DNA from: DASTCZ01 sp963704455
Lineage (GTDB): Bacteria > Acidobacteriota > Terriglobia > Acidiferrales > UBA7541
Assembly: GCA_963704455.1 (NCBI GenBank)
Contig: OY969905.1
Location: 372,001-436,000, forward strand
DNA length: 64,000 nt
Direction: 5' to 3'
Below are positions 42,959 through 52,072 of this stretch, piece by piece; positions within the stretch are counted from its first letter, which is position 1; every line of letters begins with the position of its first letter. A program made the position numbers and the translations under genes. The notes beneath the pieces were generated by a model. That model was not told the DNA's origin. It saw only the letters and a program-made list of their open reading frames with translations, and searched no databases.

Positions 42959-42976
42959 GGAGAGGAAAAGCGATCC

Positions 42977-44140
42977 GTGACAGTTTGCGAAACTTGCGGC
43001 AAAACTTTCGAGCAAAATCCCACAGGTAACCAGTCTGCGAGCGCCTCAACATTCAAGTGCCCCGAATGTGAAGCAAAGAGTGTGGGGCCCTCTCGGAAAC
43101 AAATGTCCGCTGCTAATCAAGCCAAGGCGCAATTCGCTGCTGAGCTAAACCGAATTGCACCGGCACGGCCCGTGGTTACTTACGCACTCATTGCACTGTG
43201 TTTCGCAGTATTTGTGCTGGAACTCATAAAGGGCGCTGGATTCGATTCGATGCCGATACCACTGGCGATTCAACTCGGCGCGGATTATGGCCCGCTGACT
43301 ATTTCGGGGCAGTGGTGGCGCTTGCTGACGGCAATGTTTCTCCATTTCGGTTTTTTTCACATCGCAATGAATATGTGGTGTCTATTCGCACTGGGCTTCC
43401 TTGCTGAGCGTTTGATGGGTCGTTTGGGTTTTCTAGTGCTTTACTTTGGCGCCGGACTGGCAGGAAGTCTCTTGAGTGTTGCGATTAATCCGCAGGTTGT
43501 TGGTGCTGGGGCAAGCGGCGGAGTTTTTGGAGTGGCTGGCGGGCTGGTCACATATTTGTGGCTTAAGAAGGCGCCATTGGATTTCGCGGGCGTGAAGAGG
43601 CAACTCCAAAGTCTTGCCACTTTCATTGGCATAAACGTACTTTACAGTCTCCAGGCGAACGTTGACATGATGGCTCACTTGGGCGGGCTTGTCGCGGGCC
43701 TCGCAATCGGCGCAGCCCTGCCACCTTTTCTCCTTGGCGCCGCCACAGCGATTCCAATGCCCATGCACGAGCGTAGTTCCAACTCGAAGCGCGTTGCCAC
43801 GGTGGGGATCGGATGTCTCATCGCGCTCTTTGCGGGAATTGTTGCCGTGAAGCACTTCCAGGGCGATACGGCGTATGTGTGGAACTCGTACGAACAAATT
43901 CGTGCAGGTCACTCGGCCGACGTTATTCCAACGCTAGAGGCAATCGTCAAGCGGAAGCCGGATTCGGGGATTGCGCACTTCGCGCTAGGTGCGGCCTACT
44001 TGCGCACTAACCGCGCAGAAGAAGCGGTTCGCGAATTGGAAAGGGCAGTACAGATTGATCCCACTGATAAGGATTTCAGGAAGCAATTGAACGACGCGTA
44101 TCTAGCGACGGGGCAAGTGGGCAAGATCATCGGAAACTAG
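42977..44140 (+). CDS. Zinc ribbon-rhomboid protease-TPR fusion
   Basis: The 387-residue product begins with a zinc ribbon (Cys4, Cys7, Cys28, Cys31). A rhomboid domain follows (about 65-255): ISGQWWRLLTAMFLHFGFFH, HIAMNMW (HxxxN 128-132), GAGASGGVFG with catalytic Ser180, and MMAHLGGLVAG with His234. One further membrane helix (about 276-292) leads to a C-terminal TPR pair (about 315-385: FALGAAYLRTNRAEEAVREL). The catalytic dyad is complete, so it should cleave membrane proteins. The start codon is GTG, preceded by GGGAGAGG. It follows DUF58 after 18 bp and ends the rightward operon, overlapping the 3' end of spoIIM by 14 bp. Confidence 0.92.
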   Translation: MTVCETCGKTFEQNPTGNQSASASTFKCPECEAKSVGPSRKQMSAANQAKAQFAAELNRIAPARPVVTYALIALCFAVFVLELIKGAGFDSMPIPLAIQLGADYGPLTISGQWWRLLTAMFLHFGFFHIAMNMWCLFALGFLAERLMGRLGFLVLYFGAGLAGSLLSVAINPQVVGAGASGGVFGVAGGLVTYLWLKKAPLDFAGVKRQLQSLATFIGINVLYSLQANVDMMAHLGGLVAGLAIGAALPPFLLGAATAIPMPMHERSSNSKRVATVGIGCLIALFAGIVAVKHFQGDTAYVWNSYEQIRAGHSADVIPTLEAIVKRKPDSGIAHFALGAAYLRTNRAEEAVRELERAVQIDPTDKDFRKQLNDAYLATGQVGKIIGN

Positions 44141-45113
44141 GCGCAGGAACCGGGATCACAGTTTCGCTTTCTCTCCCCACTCGTGTCAGGTAGAGAGCAA
44201 AAAGGGTGAACAGCGCCGCCGCGAAACTGTACTTCAATACAGGCGGCAGGCCCGTCGGCGAAAGAAATCCTTCGATAATTCCCGCGACCACGAGAGTAGG
44301 AATCACTCCGAGCATGAGCCGGGCGGCTTGTCCACCCGCTAGGAAAATGGACTCGCGGCGAGTCAGCAGCCCGGGGAAAAGGAGACCTTTGGCAAGCAGA
44401 AGGCCCGCGCCTCCAGAAATAAAAATAGCCGGCAGTTCCAGCACTCCATGGGGCGCGACAAAACTCCAAAGCATATTCGACATATTCCCCTCAAAACAGG
44501 CGACTCCAATTACGCCGATTAACAGGCCATTGAAAATCAACGAGAAAATTGTCCCGATCCCGGCGAAAATGCCGCTTGCAAATGCAAACGCGCATACGGA
44601 GATGTTGTTGGTCATTATTTTGCTCGACGCGAGCGGTTTTACAGTAACAACGGAGTCCGTCCACATCTTGTGCCGGTCAATCGTCTCGATCATGCTCGGG
44701 GACAGCACATATTTCTCGAAGCCGGAATCATTGAGACACAGAAATGCGCCCGCCAATCCTGAAAACAGAAATAATAGGAAGGCCGCGAAGGTGTATCTGA
44801 ATGTCTCGCGAAATATTCGTGGGAAATCGTATCGGTAGAATCTGACGATGCCCGATGCGGAGCGTCTGCGCCCCGCGTACAGCAGATTGTGCGCGCGCGC
44901 CAGAAGTTGATTCAGGCTCCGCGCGAGTCCCTGCTCGAGAGGGTCTTCGCGAACGGCGGCAAGGTCGGAGGCCGCTTGGCGGTATAATAGGCCAAGTTCC
45001 TGCAGCTCCTTATGGGAAAGTGTGCGCACACCGGTTCGTCCGGAGCGCGCAATAAGTTCGGTGAGTCGCTCCCAAAAGGGACGCCGTTTATTCAGCCAGC
45101 GCACGGAGGGCAT
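44127..45113 (-). CDS. SpoIIM-like (DUF95) membrane protein
   Basis: The 328-residue product has a helical soluble N-terminus (residues 1-95) and about six membrane segments. Typical of the Stage II sporulation protein M family are FAFASGIFAGIGTIFSLIFN then GLLIGVIG, and FVAPHGVLELPAIFISGGAG with the conserved PHG.lE motif. In non-sporulating bacteria SpoIIM-like proteins sit next to RDD, MoxR and DUF58 genes; their function is not settled. Its start codon lies two bases from the divergent RDD start. Confidence 0.9.
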   Translation of the reverse strand: MPSVRWLNKRRPFWERLTELIARSGRTGVRTLSHKELQELGLLYRQAASDLAAVREDPLEQGLARSLNQLLARAHNLLYAGRRRSASGIVRFYRYDFPRIFRETFRYTFAAFLLFLFSGLAGAFLCLNDSGFEKYVLSPSMIETIDRHKMWTDSVVTVKPLASSKIMTNNISVCAFAFASGIFAGIGTIFSLIFNGLLIGVIGVACFEGNMSNMLWSFVAPHGVLELPAIFISGGAGLLLAKGLLFPGLLTRRESIFLAGGQAARLMLGVIPTLVVAGIIEGFLSPTGLPPVLKYSFAAALFTLFALYLTRVGRESETVIPVPAPSFR

Positions 45114-45115
45114 AA

Positions 45116-45928
45116 ATGTCAGCTCCGGATCCCGGAATAGGTTCCTGGAATGACAAGCTTACCATTGAAACGCCGGAGCAGACCGCGCTGGAATTTCCTC
45201 TTGCAGGCGTCGGAAGCCGGTGCCTGGCCCTGATGCTGGATTTGCTGATCCAGATTGGCGTCAACCTTGTCCTCGGGATTATCTGGCTGATCGTCGAAGC
45301 TGTAGTGCCGAGTGGAGGGGCGTGGCTAAGCGCCCTAGGGATTTGGGCAACGGCCATATTGGCCTTGGCGGGTTTCGTAGTTTATTTTGGGTACTACGCC
45401 ATTTTTGAATCAATTTGGAACGGGCAAACGCCGGGCAAGCGCGTGGCGCATCTCCGCGTGATTCAGGAGTCGGGTCGGCCATTGCTGATCTGGCAGGCAG
45501 TCGTACGGAACTTGATGCGCGTCGTTGACTGGTTGCCGGTCTTCTATGCGGTTGGTCTCGCATCAGCGCTTCTCAGCAAACAGAACCGCCGGCTGGGCGA
45601 TTTCGTCGCAGGCACAGTGGTTGTGCATGAACGCCCGCTGGAGAAGATTTCCGTCGGTTGGACAAACGCGCCCGCGGCTGCGGCGCCCGCGCTTCCGCTG
45701 GGCGCCGCCCGGCTTGGCGTGGAAGAGGTGCGGCTCATCGAAGCGTTTCTCGAGCGACGTAACGCGCTGGATTATGAAGTCCGCCGCAGAATGGCGAACC
45801 AAATTGCGTCGCGCGTAGGGCAGGCAATTGGACTTGAGGATGGGCGGCGCGCGGCCGCCGGGCTTTTGTCGGATGAATCTTTTCTCGAAGCTGTAGCGCG
45901 CGAACGAATCGGTGCGCGAGGGCGTTAG
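45116..45928 (+). CDS. RDD family membrane protein
   Basis: The 270-residue product has an RDD domain (about 20-165): EFPLAGVGSRCLALMLDLLI with the Arg-Asp pair, NGQTPGKRVAHLRVIQESGR and LSKQNRRLGDFVAGTVVVHE. About four membrane helices are present. The cytoplasmic tail (about 190-265) is helical with LGVEEVRLIEAFLERRNALD. RDD proteins may transport ions or serve as membrane partners of SpoIIM/MoxR systems. Its ATG is two bases from the divergent SpoIIM start, so the promoter of each gene must lie in the other coding region unless a leaderless transcript is used. Confidence 0.9.
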   Translation: MSAPDPGIGSWNDKLTIETPEQTALEFPLAGVGSRCLALMLDLLIQIGVNLVLGIIWLIVEAVVPSGGAWLSALGIWATAILALAGFVVYFGYYAIFESIWNGQTPGKRVAHLRVIQESGRPLLIWQAVVRNLMRVVDWLPVFYAVGLASALLSKQNRRLGDFVAGTVVVHERPLEKISVGWTNAPAAAAPALPLGAARLGVEEVRLIEAFLERRNALDYEVRRRMANQIASRVGQAIGLEDGRRAAAGLLSDESFLEAVARERIGARGR

Positions 45929-46265
45929 ATGTCCAAGTGCTTTGCTGGGTCAAGCCAAACGGCGCCTCAATTTCAACTTAAGCTGTGTTAATTCCGCGGA
46001 AAGTTGCTCCAACTGTTAGAGTTGCTCCTTGATCCGGGTTTCATCGGGCGCGGGCATCTTGGCAATGCGTTTTTCCTTTGTAGGAATGCAATGGCTGATT
46101 TCGAGGAGAGAACTTATCAAACGAAGGCGTTTCGTGAAAGTGGCGTCAGGGCCGGCGCTCCTGCCAATTCACCTGATTTACCCCCCTCGATAACCTTTTC
46201 GCAACATAGTACTAGCGTATGGTCGCGGAAATACTGAACCGCAACCCAGAATTTAGTGTGGCGGT
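45929..46265. other. Gap between RDD and histidine kinase genes
   Basis: The only recognisable item is a 36-codon minus-strand frame, 46057 to 45950, with the helical, heptad-like composition QLEQLSAELTQLKLKLRRR and one in-frame TAA at 46016-46018. It may be a broken micro-gene or chance. No tRNA or clear terminator is seen. Confidence 0.3.
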
Positions 46266-49200
46266 GTGCGTTTACCTGCCCTTTTCGCTGTGTCAAAGAA
46301 TACTGAAATTTATTCTGTTTCCTCGCTCCGGTTCGATTCCGTCGAACCAGGGTTCGCTGCCCCAGCCGTGTTTTGGACCACGGACCGGAGGCTGAGGATT
46401 ACATCCGCGCATGGCAATGGTTTGAATGCGCTCGGATTGACGGCACAATCTCTCGTCGGTTCGCTCCTCCAGGAGCATCTCGACGGGGAACACGCCGGAG
46501 ACCCCATCCTCGTCGCCCACAACAGGGTTCTGGCGGGAGAATCCCTTTGTTTTCGAGCGCATCTTTCCAGCCATCCCGTTGAAATAATCATCGCCCCGCA
46601 AAGAATTGAAGATGGAGAAGTCACCGGAACCATCGGGATGGCCCGGCTGATCCTTGGTGCGCCGCCTGCAATCAAGCAAGAGATTGAGGAGAGTGAGAGG
46701 TTTCGAGCTCTTATGGATAAGAGCCCGGACGTCCTTGTCCTCGCAGACGCCAACGCAACGGCCCTATTTGCAAGCCAGGGGATCGAGCGCGTCCTGGGCT
46801 ATTCGCCATCCGAGTTTGTCGGCCGCGTGGGCTTCAGCTTCGTTCATCCAGAACATGAGTCCATCGCGCGCGAGTTGATGCGTGACATTCTTTTGGAGCC
46901 GGGAAAATCCAGGACGGAGGAACTCCGCGTCCGCGCGAAAGACAATAGCTGGAAGCAAGTCGAGGTGACTTGTACAAACCTCTTGGATGATCCGGATATC
47001 GGTGCCGTCGTCGTCAACTTCCGGGATATCACCGACCGGAAAAGGATCGAGTCCGAGCGCCAGGTAATGGTTGAGATTATTCACGCTCTCAACGTCACTT
47101 CCAATCTGGATGAGTTTCTCGCCCAGATGCACAAGGCGCTGAAAACGGTGGTAAGCGCGGAGAACTGTTTTGTGGCGCTCTATGACAAAGAATCCGCGAT
47201 GGTGAGTTTTCCGTTTGTTGTGGATCGGTACGATAAGGCGCCTCCGCCGCATAAGGTGGGGAGGACGTGTTCCGCCTATGTGCTGCGGACCGGCAAACCA
47301 TTGTTGGCCACGAAACGAGCATTCCTAGAGCTTGCGGAACGCGGAGAGATCGATATCGTTGGGACCCCCTCAGCGGCATGGCTCGGCGTGCCGCTTCGGA
47401 CCACTTCGGCAACTCTGGGCGTCCTCGTCGTCCAAAACTATGACGACGAGAACGCCTATTCGCAACGGGACCTGGATTTGCTTGTTTCCGTTGGCGCTCA
47501 AATCGCGATGGCCATTGAACGGAAGCGGGCCGAACAGGAGCTTCGCAAGCGTGAGGAAGAAAACACCATTATTTTCAATTCCGTACCCGGAATGATTGTG
47601 TTCAAAGACCGCGAATGCCGCTTAGTTCGGGCGAACCACGCCACGGCGGAATTCTTTGGGCTGCCCGCCGAAAAGATGCGGGGCATGCTCATATCGGAGT
47701 TGTGGCCCGACTTGGCTGGCGACTCAGAGCGCGAGGACCGTGAGGTAATGGAAACCGGCAAACCCCAAATGGGAATGATTACCCGTTGGCGCGCCGCGTC
47801 GGGCGAAGAAAAAATTATCCGCACTCATCGCATTCCTTATCGCGACCATGACGGACTGATTGCCGGCGTCATTGTCCTGGGAACCGACATTACGGAACAG
47901 CGGAAGTCGCGCGAACTGCTGGAGAAAGCGCGGTATCAGAATGAATTGATCCTTCAGTGCGCCGGAGAAGGCATCTGCGGCGTCGACCTCAAAGGACGCT
48001 GCACGATGGTGAATCCCGCTGCTGCAGAACTGACCGGCTGGCTCCGCGATGAGTTGATTGGCCTGGAAATGCACAAGGTCTGGCACCATTCCCGCTTGGA
48101 TGGAACGTCATATCCGGTCGAAGATTGCCCCGTGTCCGCCGTTTTCCGCGATGGCACACCTCGGCGAGTTTCTGACGAAGTTTTCTGGCGCAAGGACGGA
48201 TCGTGTTTCCCGGTTGAATACGTCGCCACGCCTATCCATGAGGGCGATGAAATTGTGGGGGCTGTAGTCACTTTCCGGGACGTCACGCGAGAGCACCACG
48301 CCCGCCGCGTACTTCAGGATTCAGAGTCGCGATACCGGTTGCTTGTGGAGAATGCGTCTTACGCGATATTCAGAACTTCTTCAGACGGCCGTTTCCTAGA
48401 TGCCAATCACGCTCTGGCGAAAATGCTTGGGTATTCCTCGAAGGACGAACTTCTCTCACTGAACATCCGGGAATCGATTTATGTGAATCCGGAGCAGCGG
48501 GATCCTTTGGTGAAAGAAACAATCGCCCACGGTCGCGTGGAAGGGCGGGAGGTGGAGTGGAAAAGGAAGGATGGCTCGCCTTTGACTGTTCTGCTTAGCG
48601 CCCGCATGGTGAGTGATGCCGGCGGTTACTACTTTGAGGGCATCGCAGAAAACATCACGGAGAGGCGAGTGTTGGAAACGCAGCTTCGCCAAGCTCAGAA
48701 AATGGAAGCCGTGGGACGGCTGGCAGGCGGCGTGGCGCATGACTTCAATAACCTCTTGATGGTAATCAAGGGGCATTCGGAGCTTCTTCTGGAGCGCACT
48801 GCGCCCGAGCATCGGGACTATCGCAAAGTTGATCAGATTAAGAAGGCGGCGGAGCGCGCGACAAGTCTTACTCGCCAGTTGCTCGCTTTCAGCCGGATGC
48901 AAGTCATGCAGCCCCGCGTGATTGATCTGAATGCCACGGTCGTTGAAATGGGGAAAATGCTCCCCCGCCTGATTGGCGAAGATATTGAGTTGAAAATATT
49001 GACCAAGCCGGACCTGGGACGCGTCAAGGCGGACCCCGGGCAGATCGAACAAGTCATCTTGAATCTCTCGGTGAACGCGCGCGATGCCATGCCAAATGGA
49101 GGGAACCTGGTGATCGAAACCGCGAACGCCGAGCTGGACGAAGGCTACGCGCGAATGCATCCGCCGCTCATGCCCGGAAGTTTTGTGATGCTCGCCGTTT

Positions 49201-49829
49201 CTGACACGGGAACCGGAATGGACGCAGCCACGCAGGCTCACATTTTTGAGCCATTCTTTACAACCAAAGAAAAGGGCAAAGGGACCGGGCTCGGCCTTGC
49301 CACTGTATATGGCGTGGTGAAACAAAGCGGCGGGTATATTTGGGCTTACAGCGAACCCGGAAGAGGGACGAGCTTTAAGATTTATCTGCCCAGAGCCAGC
49401 GAAACAATTGAGGTCGAACGCGAGAAAAAGCCGCAGGAAGAGCCGCCTCGCGGAAAAGGGACGATTCTTGTCGCGGAAGACGAAAGGGAAGTCCGCGAAT
49501 TGGCCCGCGAATTCCTTGAGCTTTCCGGATATACGGTGCTCGAAGCGAAGGACGGTGCGGAAGCCGTCGAGTTGGCTGCGAAGCATTTGGGCGAGATTGA
49601 TCTTCTCGTGACGGACATGGTTATGCGCGGAATGAGCGGACGAGAGCTTTCCGCGCGACTCACCGCGATGCGAGCTGGGTTGCGAGTTATCTACATGTCG
49701 GGGTATACGGAGTATGCCGCCTTGCGCCACGGTGACGCTGAGCCGGATCGAATCATGCTGCAGAAGCCGTTCACGCGCGCTGTGCTGGTCCACACCGTGC
49801 GCAAAGTCCTTGGTGAGCAGGCCGAATAG
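46266..49829 (+). CDS. Hybrid sensor histidine kinase (PAS/GAF, HisKA, HATPase, REC)
   Basis: The 1187-residue product has no clear membrane helix and is probably cytoplasmic. The domain order is: an N-terminal PAS-like segment (about 35-130), PAS (145-265, ESERFRALMDKSPDVLVLAD), GAF (270-425), three further PAS (430-545, 550-680, 685-800), HisKA with RLAGGVAHDFNNLLMVIKGH, HATPase_c (about 880-1045, with N box LNLSVNARDAMPNGGNLVIE and FFTTKEKGKGTGLGLATVYG), and a C-terminal receiver (about 1065-1180, DLLVTDMVMRGMSG with the phospho-accepting Asp and MLQKPF Lys). All catalytic elements look intact. The internal receiver suggests a phosphorelay or autoregulation. No response regulator or Hpt gene is adjacent. 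GTG start. Confidence 0.92.
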   Translation: MRLPALFAVSKNTEIYSVSSLRFDSVEPGFAAPAVFWTTDRRLRITSAHGNGLNALGLTAQSLVGSLLQEHLDGEHAGDPILVAHNRVLAGESLCFRAHLSSHPVEIIIAPQRIEDGEVTGTIGMARLILGAPPAIKQEIEESERFRALMDKSPDVLVLADANATALFASQGIERVLGYSPSEFVGRVGFSFVHPEHESIARELMRDILLEPGKSRTEELRVRAKDNSWKQVEVTCTNLLDDPDIGAVVVNFRDITDRKRIESERQVMVEIIHALNVTSNLDEFLAQMHKALKTVVSAENCFVALYDKESAMVSFPFVVDRYDKAPPPHKVGRTCSAYVLRTGKPLLATKRAFLELAERGEIDIVGTPSAAWLGVPLRTTSATLGVLVVQNYDDENAYSQRDLDLLVSVGAQIAMAIERKRAEQELRKREEENTIIFNSVPGMIVFKDRECRLVRANHATAEFFGLPAEKMRGMLISELWPDLAGDSEREDREVMETGKPQMGMITRWRAASGEEKIIRTHRIPYRDHDGLIAGVIVLGTDITEQRKSRELLEKARYQNELILQCAGEGICGVDLKGRCTMVNPAAAELTGWLRDELIGLEMHKVWHHSRLDGTSYPVEDCPVSAVFRDGTPRRVSDEVFWRKDGSCFPVEYVATPIHEGDEIVGAVVTFRDVTREHHARRVLQDSESRYRLLVENASYAIFRTSSDGRFLDANHALAKMLGYSSKDELLSLNIRESIYVNPEQRDPLVKETIAHGRVEGREVEWKRKDGSPLTVLLSARMVSDAGGYYFEGIAENITERRVLETQLRQAQKMEAVGRLAGGVAHDFNNLLMVIKGHSELLLERTAPEHRDYRKVDQIKKAAERATSLTRQLLAFSRMQVMQPRVIDLNATVVEMGKMLPRLIGEDIELKILTKPDLGRVKADPGQIEQVILNLSVNARDAMPNGGNLVIETANAELDEGYARMHPPLMPGSFVMLAVSDTGTGMDAATQAHIFEPFFTTKEKGKGTGLGLATVYGVVKQSGGYIWAYSEPGRGTSFKIYLPRASETIEVEREKKPQEEPPRGKGTILVAEDEREVRELAREFLELSGYTVLEAKDGAEAVELAAKHLGEIDLLVTDMVMRGMSGRELSARLTAMRAGLRVIYMSGYTEYAALRHGDAEPDRIMLQKPFTRAVLVHTVRKVLGEQAE

Positions 49830-49979
49830 AGCAAGTCCTTCGCAAGAATCGTTTTCCTCAAACTCACATTCTCATAGACAATGTCGTTTGTGCCGGAGGG
49901 TGGGCATTGCGTGACATGCTTTCACCAGCCCGCATTGGCCAATGATTCGGGAAGGCCCGCGATAAGAGAGAAGAGGATT

Positions 49980-51029
49980 GTGAAACTCAAAGTTCCCGTT
50001 CCTGCAAAAGTGCGCAAGATGGCCCCCATGAATTTGCCCACGGCCTCACGCTCAGGAAAACTTCGATTGGATTTCAACGAGAACACCGTCGGATGCGCCC
50101 CGGCGGTTTTGAAAGGCGTGCGCAAGCTCACCGCCGAACAGGTCGCGATGTACCCGGAGTACGAACCTACTGTTCGTTGGATGGCCCGCTGGTACGGAGT
50201 GCGCACAAATGAAGTGACGATCTCGAACGGGGCTGATGGCGGTTTGCGGCAAATTGTGGACACGTTCGTCGACCGCGGAAGTGAAGTGCTTCTTGCGGAG
50301 CCGACTTTTCCCATGTATCGATTCTATTCGGGAATTGCAGATGCAAAGATACGCGTTATTCGTTATGACGAGGACATGGCCTTTCCCATGCCCGCAGCGC
50401 TCCACGCCTTACTGCGCACCCCACGCATGATGTTTCTGGCAAACCCCAATAATCCCACGGGCACGCTACTCGAGCGTGCGGAAATCCGCAAGATGATTGA
50501 ACGCTCGCCGCGCACGCTGTTTGTAATTGATGAGGCCTACTACGAATTCTCCGGCGTCACAGTGCTCCCGTGGATTCGGCGGTATTCAAATCTGGTGGTT
50601 GTGCGGACGTTTTCAAAAGCGGCGGGGCTTGCCGGATTGCGGCTGGGATGCGTGCTGGCATGTTCGGAGGTGACAAGCCTGTTGGCCAGGACATTTGAGG
50701 CGTTCGCGGTGAATGTCGCCGCCCTGGCTGCGGCTAAGGCCGCGTCACTCAACCGGGCGGCCATGCGGAGTTATGCGCGAGAGATAAATCGAAGCCGGGA
50801 ATTCGTTGCTTCGTCTCTTTCCAAATTAGGCGTTCGCGTTTTTCCGAGTGCGGGCAGTTTTCTGTTGGCAGATTTTGGGCCAAACGCCCCGCGGATCGTA
50901 AAGCGCCTTGCCGCGAAAGGAATTCTTTTGCGCCCCATTCGTTTCGGTGGCCCCGGCTTCGTCCGAATCACAATGGGAACAATACCGCAGATGCAGCGGC
51001 TGCTTCGAGCGTTGAAAGCAGTGTTGTGA
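49980..51029 (+). CDS. HisC-like class I/II aminotransferase
   Basis: The product is about 349 residues from GTG 49980, preceded by AGAGG; the frame extends upstream but with no family similarity. Key PLP-fold segments are LRLDFNENTVGCAP, MFLANPNNPTGTLLERAEIR, LFVIDEAYYEFSGVTVLPWI and VVRTFSKAAGLAGLRLGCVL with the PLP lysine. It resembles histidinol-phosphate aminotransferase. The gene overlaps a HAD phosphatase-like gene by GTGA. No other his genes are present, so it may act on histidinol phosphate, aromatic amino acids or a dedicated substrate. Confidence 0.88.
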   Translation: MKLKVPVPAKVRKMAPMNLPTASRSGKLRLDFNENTVGCAPAVLKGVRKLTAEQVAMYPEYEPTVRWMARWYGVRTNEVTISNGADGGLRQIVDTFVDRGSEVLLAEPTFPMYRFYSGIADAKIRVIRYDEDMAFPMPAALHALLRTPRMMFLANPNNPTGTLLERAEIRKMIERSPRTLFVIDEAYYEFSGVTVLPWIRRYSNLVVVRTFSKAAGLAGLRLGCVLACSEVTSLLARTFEAFAVNVAALAAAKAASLNRAAMRSYAREINRSREFVASSLSKLGVRVFPSAGSFLLADFGPNAPRIVKRLAAKGILLRPIRFGGPGFVRITMGTIPQMQRLLRALKAVL

Positions 51030-51802
51030 AACATAAAATTGAGATGATCATTTTTGATGTGGACGGCGTGCTCGTGGACGTCCGCGGATCATTTCACCGC
51101 AGCACTGTTCAAACCATTCATCACTTCACGGGCAAGACGGTGTCCATTGCAGGAATTCAGAAATGGAAGTCGAAGGGAGGCTACAACGACGATTGGAAGT
51201 TATCGACTGCCTGGATTCGGGAACTCGGCGTCCGGGTCACCTATGACATCGTCAAAAAACAATTCATGAAGTTTTATTGGGGCGATGGGAGCCCGGGAAA
51301 CGTTACTCGGGAGCGATGGCTCGTCACGCCGAGCCGCCTGCTGCGCTGGTCTCGAAGATATGAGCTTTCTCTATTTACTGGGCGCACGCGCCAGGAACTG
51401 AGCCACACGCTGGAGCGCTCCAAGGCTAAGACGTTGTTCCGCTACATCGTAACAATGGATGACATTGAGCGCTTGAAGCCACATCCGGATGGATTGCTTC
51501 GCATCTTGAATGGGCGCGACCCATCATTGGCCGTATATTTGGGTGACAACGTTGATGACGCCATCGCCGCGCGCAGCGCAGAGGTAAACTTTCTTGGCGT
51601 TTTGCCGCGGAACAGCCACGCGAGGCGATTGCAAGGCCCCGCTCTCCGGCGCGAGGGCGCGCAGAGGATATTGCACTGCGTCCCGGATCTGGATCGATGG
51701 CTGAAACAGAATACGCAAGTGACAAAATCAAAACGCGGACAGCAAACAGGAGAATCACACCGCCATGATCTCACGCTGCCGGGTCCTCCCCATTCTTGCT
51801 GA
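51026..51802 (+). CDS. HAD-IA family hydrolase, partner of the HisC-like enzyme
   Basis: The 258-residue product has HAD motif I MIIFDVDGVLVDVRGSF (nucleophile and acid Asp), a helical cap, motif II in LSLFTGRTRQEL, the motif III Lys in IERLKPHPDGLL and motif IV LGDNVDDAIAARSA. It resembles the TIGR01548 HAD subfamily, whose members are linked to histidine-type genes. With the aminotransferase it could form the transaminase/phosphatase steps of a histidinol-like route. The GTG start overlaps the upstream stop. The last 25 or so residues (basic, then TLPGPPHSC) run into the remnant of another gene and are unlikely to be native. Confidence 0.82.
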   Translation: MKHKIEMIIFDVDGVLVDVRGSFHRSTVQTIHHFTGKTVSIAGIQKWKSKGGYNDDWKLSTAWIRELGVRVTYDIVKKQFMKFYWGDGSPGNVTRERWLVTPSRLLRWSRRYELSLFTGRTRQELSHTLERSKAKTLFRYIVTMDDIERLKPHPDGLLRILNGRDPSLAVYLGDNVDDAIAARSAEVNFLGVLPRNSHARRLQGPALRREGAQRILHCVPDLDRWLKQNTQVTKSKRGQQTGESHRHDLTLPGPPHSC

Positions 51803-51997
51803 TTCATGGCCATGAGCATGAACTTGTCCTATACGCGAATGCGGGGTTTCTGCGCTGCCTGTTGGACCAGGCGGGGGTGCCCGTCAAGGTTTTCACGGTC
51901 AAAGGTGGACTCACGGGTCAACAGTAATGCCGAATACGCCGCCGAAATCGTGCGGTGGCTTGACCAATACTTGAGGGGAATGCCTCCCATCGAATGA
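51769..51997 (+). pseudogene. Remnant of an alpha/beta-hydrolase C-terminus
   Basis: In the frame opening at 51769 the DNA encodes SPFLLIHGHEHELVLYANAG then FLRCLLDQAGVPVKVFTVKG and stops at 51927. This matches the end region of prolyl-oligopeptidase/acetyl-esterase hydrolases (LIHGxxDxLVPYxxxxxL...AGVPVxxxxVxGGGHG). In the next frame AEYAAEIVRWLDQYLRG matches the usual last helix, stopping at 51997. One frameshift near 51910-51925, and the lost upstream part, mark it as a fragment. It overlaps the HAD 3' end by 34 bp. Confidence 0.6.
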
Positions 51998-52072
51998 TGG
52001 ATAACTGGCGTAAGTCCTTATCTTGCAATCACTTACAGCAACTCCGGATTTCATAATCTCGTAACACAAGCT

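Noticed and set aside
48456..49793. A 445-codon minus-strand frame within the histidine kinase
   Set aside because: It is antisense to the HisKA, HATPase and receiver domains, all of which carry intact catalytic residues on the plus strand.
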